NCBI GenBank assembly: GCA_964455095.1
Contig: CAYVUV010000115.1
Coordinates: 15,308-79,307 of the forward strand
Origin: CAYVUV01 sp964455095
GTDB taxonomy: Bacteria > Desulfobacterota > Binatia > HRBIN30 > CADEER01
DNA: 64,000 bases
Reading direction: 5' to 3'
Every line of letters begins with the position of its first letter. The stretch's first letter is position 1. Below the pieces are notes generated by a model, which saw only the letters and a list, made by a program, of their open reading frames with translations, was not told where the DNA came from and ran no database searches. This document shows, in pieces, positions 36,152-45,542 of this stretch. Made by a program: the position numbers and the translations under genes.

Positions 36152-39100
36152 ATGAGGAATCGCGACGGCTCGATCTCCAACCGCATCGGTTGTGCGCTCC
36201 GGCTCGCGTTGCTGGGCGTTCTCGCATGGAGCGCGATCGCAGCGCGACCGTCTTCTGCCGTGGCCCAGCCCTGTGCCGGCGACTGCGATGGAGGCGGCTC
36301 GGTGAGCCTGGACGAGTTGATCACGTCGGTAAACATCGCGCTCGGACACGACCCGCTCGCCACCTGCGACATCCTCGATGCCAACCTCGATGACGCCGTC
36401 TCCATCAACGAGCTCGTGAGCGCCGTCAACTTCTCCTTGAACGGGTGTCCCGAGCCCAAGCCGAACGGATTGACCTGCGTGCGGGAGGAAGAGTGCGCCT
36501 CGTCCAACTGCGTCGGCGGGTACTGCTGCGCCGATCCCGAGTGCCCGGACGGCCAGTTCTGCGGCACCGGTGTCTGCATGGGTGGACCGACGTTCACCCC
36601 GACCCACACGCCGACGTTGACGCCGACGCGCACGAGCAGCGCGACGGTAACCGCGACCGCCACGCGCACCGCGACGCCGACCCGAACGCGGTCGGCGACC
36701 AAATCCCCTACCGTGACACCGACCCCGTCCCAGACCTCCACCGCGACGCCGTCCGCCACCAGCACCATCGTCGCGGCGCCCGCGCGTGCCAAAGTCGAAA
36801 GCGCAGCGCGTATTCCATCGATCACGCGCGACACACTGCTCATGATGGACTTCGGTTTCGTCTCAGGCGGCAGCGGCGGCGCCGGGGCCGGAACCACGGT
36901 GGGCACGGTGATCCCGTGTAGTCTGGGTGGCACGCGGGAGGCGGGAGCGTGCGTCCCGACTGGCGACCGCGCGGCACAGACGACGACCTTCACGAATTGC
37001 AGCGAGCTCGACGCCACCGGGAACACGGTCACGCTCAACGGCAGCATTGCGCAGGTGGTATCCGACCCGGCTTTCTGCACCTCCGGCGAGATCGGCAGTG
37101 AGGTCGAGGTGGTGGCGACGTTCAGCAACTTCTCCGAAACCCTGACGCGTGCCGGCGGACGGTCCCTCGCGGTCAACACCGCGTCGTTCGTCCTCGAGCG
37201 GCGCTTCCCGGAGGGCCCGGAGGTGGAGGTACAGTTCCTCGACGGCGGCCTCGTGCTGGAAGACCTCGAGTCGGGCGAGGCCTTCACGCAGATCTTTCGC
37301 CACCTGCGTGTCGCCAGGACCGTGCACGCGGACGGCACCATCGGGCTCGACATCGACGGTGTGATCGCGCTCGACTGCGTTGGCGAGCTGGTGCTCGAGA
37401 CGACCGAGGAGCTGCGCTTCGCGCCCGCTGCCGCCTGCCCACACGCGGGCATCTTCCACCTCGCGGACTCGACCGGCGCGGTGCTGGCCCCCGCCGCCGC
37501 GCTGCCGCTGGCCGTGCAGCCGCAGCGCAATCTCGGGCTCCAGCAGTTCGTCTTCCGCGCCTCCAACGGCCAGGTCTATCAGGTGGTGCAGAACCGCGGC
37601 GGCCAATTGAGCGCCGAGGATCTCCAGATAACCAGTGTGGTCGGTGCCATCTCGCCGCCGCGGGCCTGTGGGCCGGTCAACGGAATTCTGCTCGAGGCCG
37701 GCATCGGGCTGGACCCCGAGCTGGCGGCGGGCCTGTCGAGCGACGGCGCCGTCAAGTCACGGCTCGTCGCGGATGCTTCCACGCCTTGCTTCAACGCCAA
37801 CGCCGGCGGCGGCAGCGGCCTCGTCTGCGTCGGGCCGGGCTGCGCCGAGGATTGCTCGTGTCCCAACCCGGTTGCCTGCGTCACGTTCGCGATCGCAGAC
37901 GATGGGGCGACACCGATCGACGAGCCGGACGCGCAGATCCCGGCGGCGCAGGTCGTCGACAGCCTGGGATGTATTCCGGGCGGCGGTACGACTCTCGCCT
38001 TCGGACCGGGGGGTCCGACGAGCCGGCTGGAGCGCTGCGACGCGCCCCCTGCCGACGGCTTCACGTTGCCGAGCGCGGCCGCCGAGCTCGCCGAGGGAAC
38101 GGCGGGGAGCACGTTGATCTTCGCCTATGATCCGCCGCTCGGCGACTTCCACGCCGGGGTCGCGGGCTTCGCCATCGACAGCGATGGGAAGAACGACTTC
38201 GACTGCGCCGTGTCACCCGCCGCGCTGCTCTCCGGCGTCGCGGTCAACTCGCTTGCGCGCCCGAGCGTGCGCTTCCTTCCCGGCGGTGTGGCAATCGATC
38301 TCGACAGCACCGATCCGCACATCGACAAGGTGCTCCCGAGCTGCCTCGTGTCGCTCCTCGATGGCTGCACTGCGCCACCCCCGACGGTCACGCCGGGGCC
38401 CGACACCTGCCCGCAGGGGGAGCTCACGAGCGAACCGTCGGCGTCGGTGTCTGGCTCGACAGACACGGCCTTCAACCACCTGAGCGCCGCCAGCTGCGGC
38501 GATGGCGGCAACGAAGCACCCGATCGTTCCTTCCTCTACAGCCCGTCCGAAACTGGCTTCTACCGCATCGACACGATCGGATCTGAGTTCGACACCGTCC
38601 TCTCCGTGCGCGAAGCGAGCTGCAGCGGCGCCGAGCTCGCGTGCGACGACGACCGGCCCGGTTCGCTCCAGTCGGAATTGCTGATTCAGCTCGAGGACGA
38701 CGAGTCGTACATCATCGTCGTCGACGGCTTCGGGCGCTCGAGCGGCGCGTTTGCGCTCAACATCACCCGCATCGCGGACAACGCAACCCCGACCGCGACG
38801 CCGACGCCGACGCCCGGGACGCCCCTGCCCGACCTCGTCGTCGACGACCTCGACGTTGCGCCGGTCGCCGTGATCGGATCATTCGTCGCGGCGACGGCCT
38901 ACGTTGGCAACGAGGGGGACCAAACCGTCGCCCTGACCGATGTCGTCTTCTCCGTGCACCGCCTCGACACCGATGTGCAATTCGACCTGGGAGCCTGCGC
39001 CGTCAGCAACATCGCTCCGGGTGCCGTGCGTCCCTGCATGGGTTCCTTCCTCGTCTCCGACACCCTGGTGCCCGGTACGTATGTCCTGACGGCGACGGCG

Positions 39101-39595
39101 GATCGCCTGAATCTCGTCACGGAGTCGGACGAATCGAACAATCGACTCTTCGGCTCGCTCATCCTCTTCGCTACGGGCGGCATACCGACTCCCGCGCCGG
39201 GTTGCCCGTTGGCCGACCTGGGAAGCGGCGAGCCGATCAGCGTTCAGGACACCACAGGCGGCCGCCCGAGCTCGGTGAGTGGAGCCTCGTGCGGAGGCGG
39301 CGGAGGGCGAGCGCCCGATTTCTCGTACCGCTACACGGCGCCCGAGCCGGGTTCCTACACCATCGACACCTTCGGCTCGGCCTACGACACGCTGCTCTAT
39401 GTGCGCGCGACCTGCGACGGGAGCGACATTGCCTGCAACGACGATTCGGGAGCTGGCCTGCAGTCGAAGGTCGTCGTCGATCTCCAGGCCGGACAGGAGA
39501 TCATCATCGTCGTCGACGGCTACGGCGCCTCGCGAGGCGACTTCACCCTGACCATCCGCCGCAGCGCCGATCCGACGCCGCCCCCAGGCACCTGA
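36152..39595 (+). CDS. Large secreted protein: N-terminal dockerin-like, CARDB and two PPC-type domains
   Basis: 1147 residues; GAGGAG lies nine bases before ATG 36152. A signal peptide ends near SSAVAQ. The mature N-terminus is the dockerin-like module CAGDCDGGGSVSLDELITS...DANLDDAVSINELV...C. Then come a Cys-rich segment (CASSNCVGGYCCADPECP), a Thr/Pro linker (about 150-205) and a 500-residue central region I do not recognise. Two pre-peptidase-C-like domains end GFYRIDTIGSEFDTVLSV...DGFGRSSGAFALNI and SYTIDTFGSAYDTLLYV...DGYGASRGDFTLTI. Between them a CARDB-like domain reads LPDLVVDDLDVAPVA...TESDESNNRL. All domains are binding modules; no catalytic site was found. Confidence 0.85.
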   Translation: MRNRDGSISNRIGCALRLALLGVLAWSAIAARPSSAVAQPCAGDCDGGGSVSLDELITSVNIALGHDPLATCDILDANLDDAVSINELVSAVNFSLNGCPEPKPNGLTCVREEECASSNCVGGYCCADPECPDGQFCGTGVCMGGPTFTPTHTPTLTPTRTSSATVTATATRTATPTRTRSATKSPTVTPTPSQTSTATPSATSTIVAAPARAKVESAARIPSITRDTLLMMDFGFVSGGSGGAGAGTTVGTVIPCSLGGTREAGACVPTGDRAAQTTTFTNCSELDATGNTVTLNGSIAQVVSDPAFCTSGEIGSEVEVVATFSNFSETLTRAGGRSLAVNTASFVLERRFPEGPEVEVQFLDGGLVLEDLESGEAFTQIFRHLRVARTVHADGTIGLDIDGVIALDCVGELVLETTEELRFAPAAACPHAGIFHLADSTGAVLAPAAALPLAVQPQRNLGLQQFVFRASNGQVYQVVQNRGGQLSAEDLQITSVVGAISPPRACGPVNGILLEAGIGLDPELAAGLSSDGAVKSRLVADASTPCFNANAGGGSGLVCVGPGCAEDCSCPNPVACVTFAIADDGATPIDEPDAQIPAAQVVDSLGCIPGGGTTLAFGPGGPTSRLERCDAPPADGFTLPSAAAELAEGTAGSTLIFAYDPPLGDFHAGVAGFAIDSDGKNDFDCAVSPAALLSGVAVNSLARPSVRFLPGGVAIDLDSTDPHIDKVLPSCLVSLLDGCTAPPPTVTPGPDTCPQGELTSEPSASVSGSTDTAFNHLSAASCGDGGNEAPDRSFLYSPSETGFYRIDTIGSEFDTVLSVREASCSGAELACDDDRPGSLQSELLIQLEDDESYIIVVDGFGRSSGAFALNITRIADNATPTATPTPTPGTPLPDLVVDDLDVAPVAVIGSFVAATAYVGNEGDQTVALTDVVFSVHRLDTDVQFDLGACAVSNIAPGAVRPCMGSFLVSDTLVPGTYVLTATADRLNLVTESDESNNRLFGSLILFATGGIPTPAPGCPLADLGSGEPISVQDTTGGRPSSVSGASCGGGGGRAPDFSYRYTAPEPGSYTIDTFGSAYDTLLYVRATCDGSDIACNDDSGAGLQSKVVVDLQAGQEIIIVVDGYGASRGDFTLTIRRSADPTPPPGT

Positions 39596-39625
39596 TCAAG
39601 GATCTGTTGGCTCCTACTCTGTCGC

Positions 39626-41698
39626 CTACGGCACGACCGTCTTCGCCGAGGGAGCACAGAGCACCGAGGCGCTTTTCAGTTCCAACTGAACGGTGCCGAA
39701 CTGATCCGTCGCCTCGACCCGCGGTCGCTGGCCGGCGGGGATGTCGACGTCATCTGTGATTCTGTAACAGGTGAGGTGAGCCGTCGGGTCGAGCATCGCC
39801 TCGCCGTTCTTGGCGGTCGGGTTGCACAGAAACAGAGGCCTCCTCGCCGTGGAAGTCGTGGTGAGGAACTGATCGCTCAACGACAGCGTCACCGCCTCGA
39901 ACTTCGGCTGCTTGAGGTCTGCGGCCTTGTAGCATTGGAAGTGGTCAATGCCCGGAGGGGCGGAATATCGTTTGCCGAAGATGCCACTGGACGAGCCGTC
40001 TTGCTCATAGCTCTCCCAGACGACCACGAACCCGCCGGGGACGTCGGCCGCGACCGATGGCTTCTCCTGAATGCCGACTGTGTAGGTGTTGACCTGGAAG
40101 TCGCCACCGATCGATGTGCCGTTTGGTGCGAAACGTCTGGCGAAGATGCCGCTGTTCGATCCATCGGTGGCGGTTCGCACCACCGCGAAGTTGCCGGCCG
40201 AATCGGCCGCCGCGGCGACGCGAGAATTGAAGGCGAAGTTGTCGCCGACGGTGAGCTCGGCCCCGTGCGGCGTCGCGTTCGCATCGAAGAAACGCGCGCG
40301 CACGACCGCCCCCTCGATCCACACGAGAAGCAATTCGCCCGTCGGCGCGGCAGCGACGGCGCTCCGTTCCTGCGCACCAACCGTGACCGTGTTGACCTGA
40401 AACTCTCCGCCGATCGGGGCGCCGTTGCTGGCGAACCGTTTCGCGAACACGCCCGGCCCGTCCCCGTCCTGTGCCACCGGCGCTGCCGGTCCGGGACCAC
40501 TCGTCCACGTCACGACGAATCGACCGTCGCCGTCGACCGCAACCTCGGGACGGTCTTGATGGCCGAGCGTATAGGTGTTCACCATCAGCTCGCTCCCGAG
40601 CCGACTGGCGTCATCGTCCAGCAGCTGGGCAAAGATGCCGCCGGCTGACGCGTCCTGACCCGCGGCTTCGTAGCTCACGCCACTCTGCCAGACGACGAGC
40701 GTCCGACCGGAAGGATGACGAGCGGTCGCCGGCACGTCCTGCTGCGCGAGGGTGTACGTGTTGACCTGAAAGTCCCCGCCCAGTGGCTGTGCGGTGCCGT
40801 CGAAAAGACGCGCAAAAATACCGCCGCGATCGCCGTCGCGCTGGTCGCGCCAGGTGACCAGGAAGTCTCCCAACGGCTCGACCGAGATGGCCGGCGCGTC
40901 CTGGAAGCCGAGCGTGACGGTGCTGACGCGAAACGGGGCGCCGAGCGGAAGCGTCGTGCGGTCGAAGCGCTGGCCGAGCACCTCCCAGCCGGCGGGGTCG
41001 TATGAATTGACATCGCTCCAGACGACGACGAAGTTTCCAGAGCCATCGGAGCCGACGCGCGGCGCCAGCTGCGCGAACAAGGTGAAGGAGTTGACTGGAA
41101 AGCCGGGGTTGTCAGAGGCGACGCAGGCGCCGGCCATGCAGACGCCGTCCGGTGGGGGTCCCGCCATCGAGCAGGGGTTCGCGTCAGATTTGAACTGGCA
41201 GCTGAAAGCGGCACAACACGTCCCTGCGCCGGCCGGCACGCCGCCGTCGCACTGCTCGCCAGCGTCGACCACGCCATTGCCACAGAGCGTGCGCGCCCCT
41301 GTGACCGCCGTCACAAAAAGCGTGCACCCGCCGAGTCCGGCGAACAAATGAACGGCCAACGTACCCGTGAAGGTACTCGACGTCGCAGTGCCAATCAGCG
41401 TATCCGAGCCGCCGCATATGCCGTTGGCGCTCATGCTGAACGCGCCCGTCACCGGGTCGATCGTCCCGCTGTAGTTGGGGGTGCCGGGAACAACGAACAA
41501 CATCACCAGGTTCGAGCCGAACTGATGGAGATCGACTTCCACCGCGCTCGCCGGAAAAGTCGTCACCAGTTCCCAGCGCCCGGTGAGGTCGATATCGGCA
41601 GCGGCCGGTCTGGCGGTGGTGATCGCCACGACCATCAGGACGACGACAGGCAAGACTTGGCGCGCCGCTCCAGGCCAACCCCCGCGCAGCGTAAGCAT
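39626..41698 (-). CDS. Secreted repeat protein with Cys-rich and DUF7450-like C-terminal domain
   Basis: 690 residues, GGGGAGG upstream of ATG 41698, signal ending RPAAA. Residues 35-130 are a small beta domain (DLTGRWELVTTFPASAVEV). The segment CGNGVVDAGEQCDGG...CC...C is the Cys-rich repeat familiar from myxobacterial surface proteins. Residues about 200-585 hold seven or more repeats of roughly 50 residues built on F-x-V-N-T-x-T-x-G-x-Q and F-V-V-x-W-x-S, likely propeller or beta-sheet units. The last 105 residues (DHFQCYKAADLKQPKFEAV...CNPTAKNGEAMLDP..HLTCYRI) are a Cys-containing terminal domain seen on many secreted proteins of these lineages. Confidence 0.8.
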   Translation of the reverse strand: MLTLRGGWPGAARQVLPVVVLMVVAITTARPAAADIDLTGRWELVTTFPASAVEVDLHQFGSNLVMLFVVPGTPNYSGTIDPVTGAFSMSANGICGGSDTLIGTATSSTFTGTLAVHLFAGLGGCTLFVTAVTGARTLCGNGVVDAGEQCDGGVPAGAGTCCAAFSCQFKSDANPCSMAGPPPDGVCMAGACVASDNPGFPVNSFTLFAQLAPRVGSDGSGNFVVVWSDVNSYDPAGWEVLGQRFDRTTLPLGAPFRVSTVTLGFQDAPAISVEPLGDFLVTWRDQRDGDRGGIFARLFDGTAQPLGGDFQVNTYTLAQQDVPATARHPSGRTLVVWQSGVSYEAAGQDASAGGIFAQLLDDDASRLGSELMVNTYTLGHQDRPEVAVDGDGRFVVTWTSGPGPAAPVAQDGDGPGVFAKRFASNGAPIGGEFQVNTVTVGAQERSAVAAAPTGELLLVWIEGAVVRARFFDANATPHGAELTVGDNFAFNSRVAAAADSAGNFAVVRTATDGSNSGIFARRFAPNGTSIGGDFQVNTYTVGIQEKPSVAADVPGGFVVVWESYEQDGSSSGIFGKRYSAPPGIDHFQCYKAADLKQPKFEAVTLSLSDQFLTTTSTARRPLFLCNPTAKNGEAMLDPTAHLTCYRITDDVDIPAGQRPRVEATDQFGTVQLELKSASVLCAPSAKTVVP

Positions 41699-41775
41699 GG
41701 TCCGCCTCCCCTTGTGAGGCCCAACGTTAAGTTCAGGCAGGCTGACCAGTCAAGGGAATTGCAAGCGCGAGTCAC

Positions 41776-43893
41776 TCACGGTTCCGCCCAGTTGCCCGTG
41801 CAATCGCCGAACAGGATGGCGCGGAAATCCTGCTCGGCGGCGGAGGCGGACAGCGGTGTGTAGGTGATGGCGCCAGGCGCGCAGACGCCGCCGCCAATCG
41901 CCGGCTCGATCGCCGTCTGCCCGGGCACCGCAACAGGCTCGGGAACGAATAGCCAATCGCTGTCACACTGCGCGGCCACCGGCAGGCGGTCGATGATGTG
42001 GACCATGAACTGCAGGATGCGCGCTGCATCGAGCGAGGTGACGGTGCCGTTGCCGGTGACGTCGGCGGCGACATACTGCAGCGCGTCGAGCTGGCGCAAC
42101 CCGACCAGGGCCTGCAGGATACAGGTCGCATCGGCGGAGGTGACCCCCAAACCGCTGTCGCCTTGTTTGTCGGGCTCGACGCGATAGTTCCCTTCCGGCA
42201 GTCCGGAGAGCGCGTAGTCGCCGCTGTCGATCGTCGACGTGCTCATCGTCACGTCGCCGGTCAACTGCACCGTGACGCCCGGCACGGAGCGGTCGCCGGT
42301 GCGGTACAGGATACGCCCGCCGATGTCGCGGCCGGTGGGCGTTGCGGTGGGGGTGCTGGTCTGGGTGGCGGTCGGTGTTCCGGTCGCGGTACGCGTTGGG
42401 CTCGCGGTCGGGGTCCGTGTTGCGCTCGCCGTCGGTGTACGCGTCGGACTCGCCGTCGGCGTGCGCGTCGGGGTCCGGGTCGGCGTGCGGGTCGGAGTGA
42501 AGGTTGGGGTGCGCGTCGGGGTCCGCGTCGCGGTCGAAGTCGCCGCCGGGACCGTCGATGTCGACGCCGGCGTGCCGGCGGCAATCGACTCGTACGCACC
42601 GATATCGAAACCGCTGCCCTGCGGTCGCGCCACGCCGTCGAGATCGGTCGGCAGGTCGACGAGCGAGGTGCCGGCATCGCGCGCGGGACTGGTGGCAGCG
42701 AGGTGGTAGTCATTCGCCGCCGCGTTGACGAACACGGCCGCGGCGGTCGAGACGATCGAGTGCGCGTCGAAGCCGAAGGCTTGCCATTCCGCCAGTGTGA
42801 AGAACGCGTCGTCGTCCGAGAAGCGGTTGACGACGATGTTATAGTCCGACACCAGCCCCTGCTGACTCGATGGGTCGACGTCCAGGCTGCCGCGCGCGCC
42901 GGGGTGGATGATGACGTTGTTGAGAACCGTGTTGCCGAAGCTGGCGTTCTTCAACGAGATGGCGAAACGGCCGTTGCTGCTTTGCAGGATGGTGTTGCCG
43001 ACGATGCGATTGGCGCGCGTGCCGTACTGCAACGACCCTTCGCCGTCGTCCCACCCCGCGATGCCGGTCGACACGTTGGCGTAGAGCAGGTTGTTGCGGA
43101 TCAGCGACGTGCGCACCGAGGCGAGGTTGATCGCCGCCCCGCCGATGCTGCCGTTGTCGTGGATGACGTTGGCTTCGATCAAGGCGCCCTCGATGATGCC
43201 GTCGCCTTGCGGGTCGGACGGATCGTCGCCTTGTTGCAGGGGGTCGGCGTTGAGCTGGATGCCGGAGGCGACGTTGTGGTGGGCGTGGTTGCGGCGCACG
43301 ATCGGGCGGTCGCCGGAGTTCGAAACATAGATGCCGTGCTCGATGGCGGAGTAGGAGGTCTCGTTGTCCTCGAGCACGAGATCGCGCGCGAAGCCGGTGA
43401 AAATGCCCCAGCGGCTGTTGTGGTGACAGTGGCAGGCGCGGATCACGACGCCGTCGACGTTGGCGTCGGGCTCGCCCTGGATGGCGATTCCCGCCCGCGG
43501 CGAGCCGGAGCTCTCGAAGCCCTGGATGACGACGTAGTTGACGTTGCGCACCCAGATGTTGTCGTTGTTGGAGTTCGACGGCCCCGGCGTCGTCACCACC
43601 ACTCCCGGCTGGGCGAGAAACCGCACCGGGCTTTGCGCCGTACCCGACTTGCGTGGGCGGAAGCCTTGATAGGTGCCAGGCAACACGATCACGTCGTCGC
43701 CCGCGCCGGCGATGTCACCCGCCTTCTGCAGCGTCAGCCACGGGGCCGCCTGGCTGCCGGCATTGTTGTCGTTGCCGGACGGTGCGACGTAGTACGTCGC
43801 CGCGTGCGCCGCCGCCGGCGTGCCGGCGAATGCCAACGCCAGAGCGGTGAGCGCCGCAAATTGGCGAACGGCAATGCGGACGAACGGGTGCAT
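41776..43893 (-). CDS. Secreted right-handed beta-helix protein with Thr/Pro linker and dockerin-like C-terminus
   Basis: 705 residues from ATG 43893; a TTG two codons upstream is an alternative. After the signal (ending AAHAA) comes TYYVAPSGNDNNAGSQAAPW, the DUF1565-like start of pectate-lyase or mannuronan-epimerase-type helices. Parallel-helix repeats run to about residue 440 (NHAHHNVASGIQLNAD, GNTILQSSNGRFAISLKNAS). A Thr/Pro/Arg linker spans about 450-525. A CnaB-like domain (RSVPGVTVQLTGD...YALSGLPEGNYRVEP) is followed by a dockerin-type pair (LGVTSADATCILQALVG, ADVTGNGTVTSLDAARILQ). The architecture suggests polysaccharide binding or cleavage outside the cell. Catalytic residues are not identified. 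Confidence 0.85.
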   Translation of the reverse strand: MHPFVRIAVRQFAALTALALAFAGTPAAAHAATYYVAPSGNDNNAGSQAAPWLTLQKAGDIAGAGDDVIVLPGTYQGFRPRKSGTAQSPVRFLAQPGVVVTTPGPSNSNNDNIWVRNVNYVVIQGFESSGSPRAGIAIQGEPDANVDGVVIRACHCHHNSRWGIFTGFARDLVLEDNETSYSAIEHGIYVSNSGDRPIVRRNHAHHNVASGIQLNADPLQQGDDPSDPQGDGIIEGALIEANVIHDNGSIGGAAINLASVRTSLIRNNLLYANVSTGIAGWDDGEGSLQYGTRANRIVGNTILQSSNGRFAISLKNASFGNTVLNNVIIHPGARGSLDVDPSSQQGLVSDYNIVVNRFSDDDAFFTLAEWQAFGFDAHSIVSTAAAVFVNAAANDYHLAATSPARDAGTSLVDLPTDLDGVARPQGSGFDIGAYESIAAGTPASTSTVPAATSTATRTPTRTPTFTPTRTPTRTPTRTPTASPTRTPTASATRTPTASPTRTATGTPTATQTSTPTATPTGRDIGGRILYRTGDRSVPGVTVQLTGDVTMSTSTIDSGDYALSGLPEGNYRVEPDKQGDSGLGVTSADATCILQALVGLRQLDALQYVAADVTGNGTVTSLDAARILQFMVHIIDRLPVAAQCDSDWLFVPEPVAVPGQTAIEPAIGGGVCAPGAITYTPLSASAAEQDFRAILFGDCTGNWAEP
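42329..42549 (-). repeat. Low-complexity 12-base tandem repeats encoding the Thr/Pro linker
   Basis: The minus strand encodes runs of TPTRTPT, TASPTRT and related units, so the DNA repeats with a 12-base period (GTCGGxGTxCGC on the plus strand). Comparable stretches occur at 15510-15680 and 36590-36760 in the lipase-like and 1147-residue proteins. Length variation by slippage is likely. Confidence 0.7.
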
Positions 43894-44066
43894 GCTCAAA
43901 GTGCGGAGCAGAATCCGTACCGGGGCGGCCGAGTTGTGGCTAGGTCACTTTGGGCAGCGACAGAGGGGTCGATCAGCCCTCGGCACTGACGCTTGTTGGC
44001 GTAGGACTGGAGTGGTGACGCTCCCCGCCGGTGCGCCCACTCGAAGGTGAGAAGAAGCCGAGAGGC

Positions 44067-45533
44067 TCAGTCGGCTGCCGCAAACGCCGGGCGCAGGTCG
44101 CGGTAGAGGTGGCGGAAAGTGGCAAGCCGTTCGGCGTAGCGGTCGCGCAGAGACGGGTTGGGCTCGACGACCCGCTGTACCGGTGGCGCGGTGCAGACGG
44201 CGCGGAAGTCCTCCCCGGTCACCGCCAGGCGGGCGAGGCGCGCGGCGCCGAAGGCCGGGCCGAGCTCGGCGCCGCTGTGGTACGACAGCGGCCGGTCGAG
44301 CGCGCTGGCCAGGATGCGGCCCCACAGCGCGCTGCGCGCACCACCGCCGATGACCGCCACGCGAGCGATCGCACTGTCTGCGGCGAGGAGGGCCTCTTGC
44401 CCATCGGCCAACGCAAACGCCACGCCCTCCAGCACGGCGCGGCCGAGGTCGGCGCGCGTCGTGGAATGCGTCAGTCCGAAAAACACGCCCTTGGCATGCG
44501 GATCGTTGTGCGGCGTGCGCTCACCCGACAGATACGGGAGAAAAACCGCGCCGGGATCGCGGTCCGCCGCCTCGATCTCGGCGAGCAATGCCTCCTCGCT
44601 GGCGGCCCCGCACAGCCCGCTCACCCAGGACAGGCAGCTCGCCGCGCTGAGGATCACCGACATCTGGTGCCAGGTGCCGGGCGCGCAGTGGCAGAACGTG
44701 TGCACGGCGCGATCCGGGTTGGGCGCAAACGCCGACCGGGCGACGAAGTACACTCCCGACGTGCCGAGCGACAGGAACGCATCGCCCGGCGAAACCACCC
44801 CGACCCCCACCGCGCCCGCCGCATTGTCGCCACCGCCGGCAGCAATCGCGACGTCGGCGCGCATTCCCCATTCTGCCGCGAGGCCGGGCCGCAGCGTACC
44901 GGTGGGCGCAGGCCCTTCGAACAGTTGTGGCATGGCGCTCTCCGCCAGCCGGGTCGCCGCGAGCATCTGCGGCGACCAGGCGCGACGGCCGACGTCGAGC
45001 CACAGCGTGCCGGCCGCGTCGGACATATCCGACGCGTACTCGCCCGACAGGCAAAGGCGCAGGTAGTCCTTCGGCAGCAGCACGCGCCGCACGCGCGCAA
45101 ACACCTCCGGCTCGTGCGCGGCCACCCACAGCAACTTGGGCGCGGTGAATCCCGGCATGGCCAGATTGCCGGTGATCGCCCGGCTGTCTGGCGCGCGCGC
45201 CTCCAGCTCGGCACACTGCGCGGCGCTGCGCCCGTCGTTCCAGAGGATCGCCGGCCTGAGCACGCGATCGCGCTCGTCGAGCAGCACGGCACCGTGCATC
45301 TGGCCGGCCAGGCCGATGGCGCGCACGGCGGCCAGCTCTGCCGGCCGGCGCTGCCGCAGTGCGTCGACCGCGCGTTGCGTCGCCTGCCACCACGACTCCG
45401 GATCCTGCTCCGACCACAGCGGCCGCGGCCGCTCGACGGTCAGCGACGCGCTGGCCTGGTCGACCTCGCGCTGCGCGTCGTCGACCAGAAGAACCTTGAC
45501 GGCCGAGGTGCCGAGATCGATGCCGAGAAACAT
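44067..45533 (-). CDS. xylB: Xylulokinase
   Basis: 488 residues of the FGGY kinase family. The phosphate-1 motif is GIDLGTSAVKVLLVD. Catalytic-region motifs are GLAGQMHGAVLLD and RPAILWNDGRS. The nucleotide loop is GGGDNAAGAVGVGVVSPG, then SLGTSGVYFVA; adenosine contacts are in IGGGARSALWGRI. These fit D-xylulose 5-kinase, although related sugar kinases share them. Nine bases separate it from the alpha-L-fucosidase upstream (SD GAAGG before ATG 45533). xylA lies elsewhere, so this copy may serve another ketose, such as one released from fucosylated glycans. Confidence 0.9.
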   Translation of the reverse strand: MFLGIDLGTSAVKVLLVDDAQREVDQASASLTVERPRPLWSEQDPESWWQATQRAVDALRQRRPAELAAVRAIGLAGQMHGAVLLDERDRVLRPAILWNDGRSAAQCAELEARAPDSRAITGNLAMPGFTAPKLLWVAAHEPEVFARVRRVLLPKDYLRLCLSGEYASDMSDAAGTLWLDVGRRAWSPQMLAATRLAESAMPQLFEGPAPTGTLRPGLAAEWGMRADVAIAAGGGDNAAGAVGVGVVSPGDAFLSLGTSGVYFVARSAFAPNPDRAVHTFCHCAPGTWHQMSVILSAASCLSWVSGLCGAASEEALLAEIEAADRDPGAVFLPYLSGERTPHNDPHAKGVFFGLTHSTTRADLGRAVLEGVAFALADGQEALLAADSAIARVAVIGGGARSALWGRILASALDRPLSYHSGAELGPAFGAARLARLAVTGEDFRAVCTAPPVQRVVEPNPSLRDRYAERLATFRHLYRDLRPAFAAAD

Positions 45534-45542
45534 GGCGCGCCT

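Noticed and set aside
42329..42549. CRISPR-like array of short repeats
   Set aside because: The period is 12 bases without spacers and encodes a Thr/Pro linker in a clear gene.
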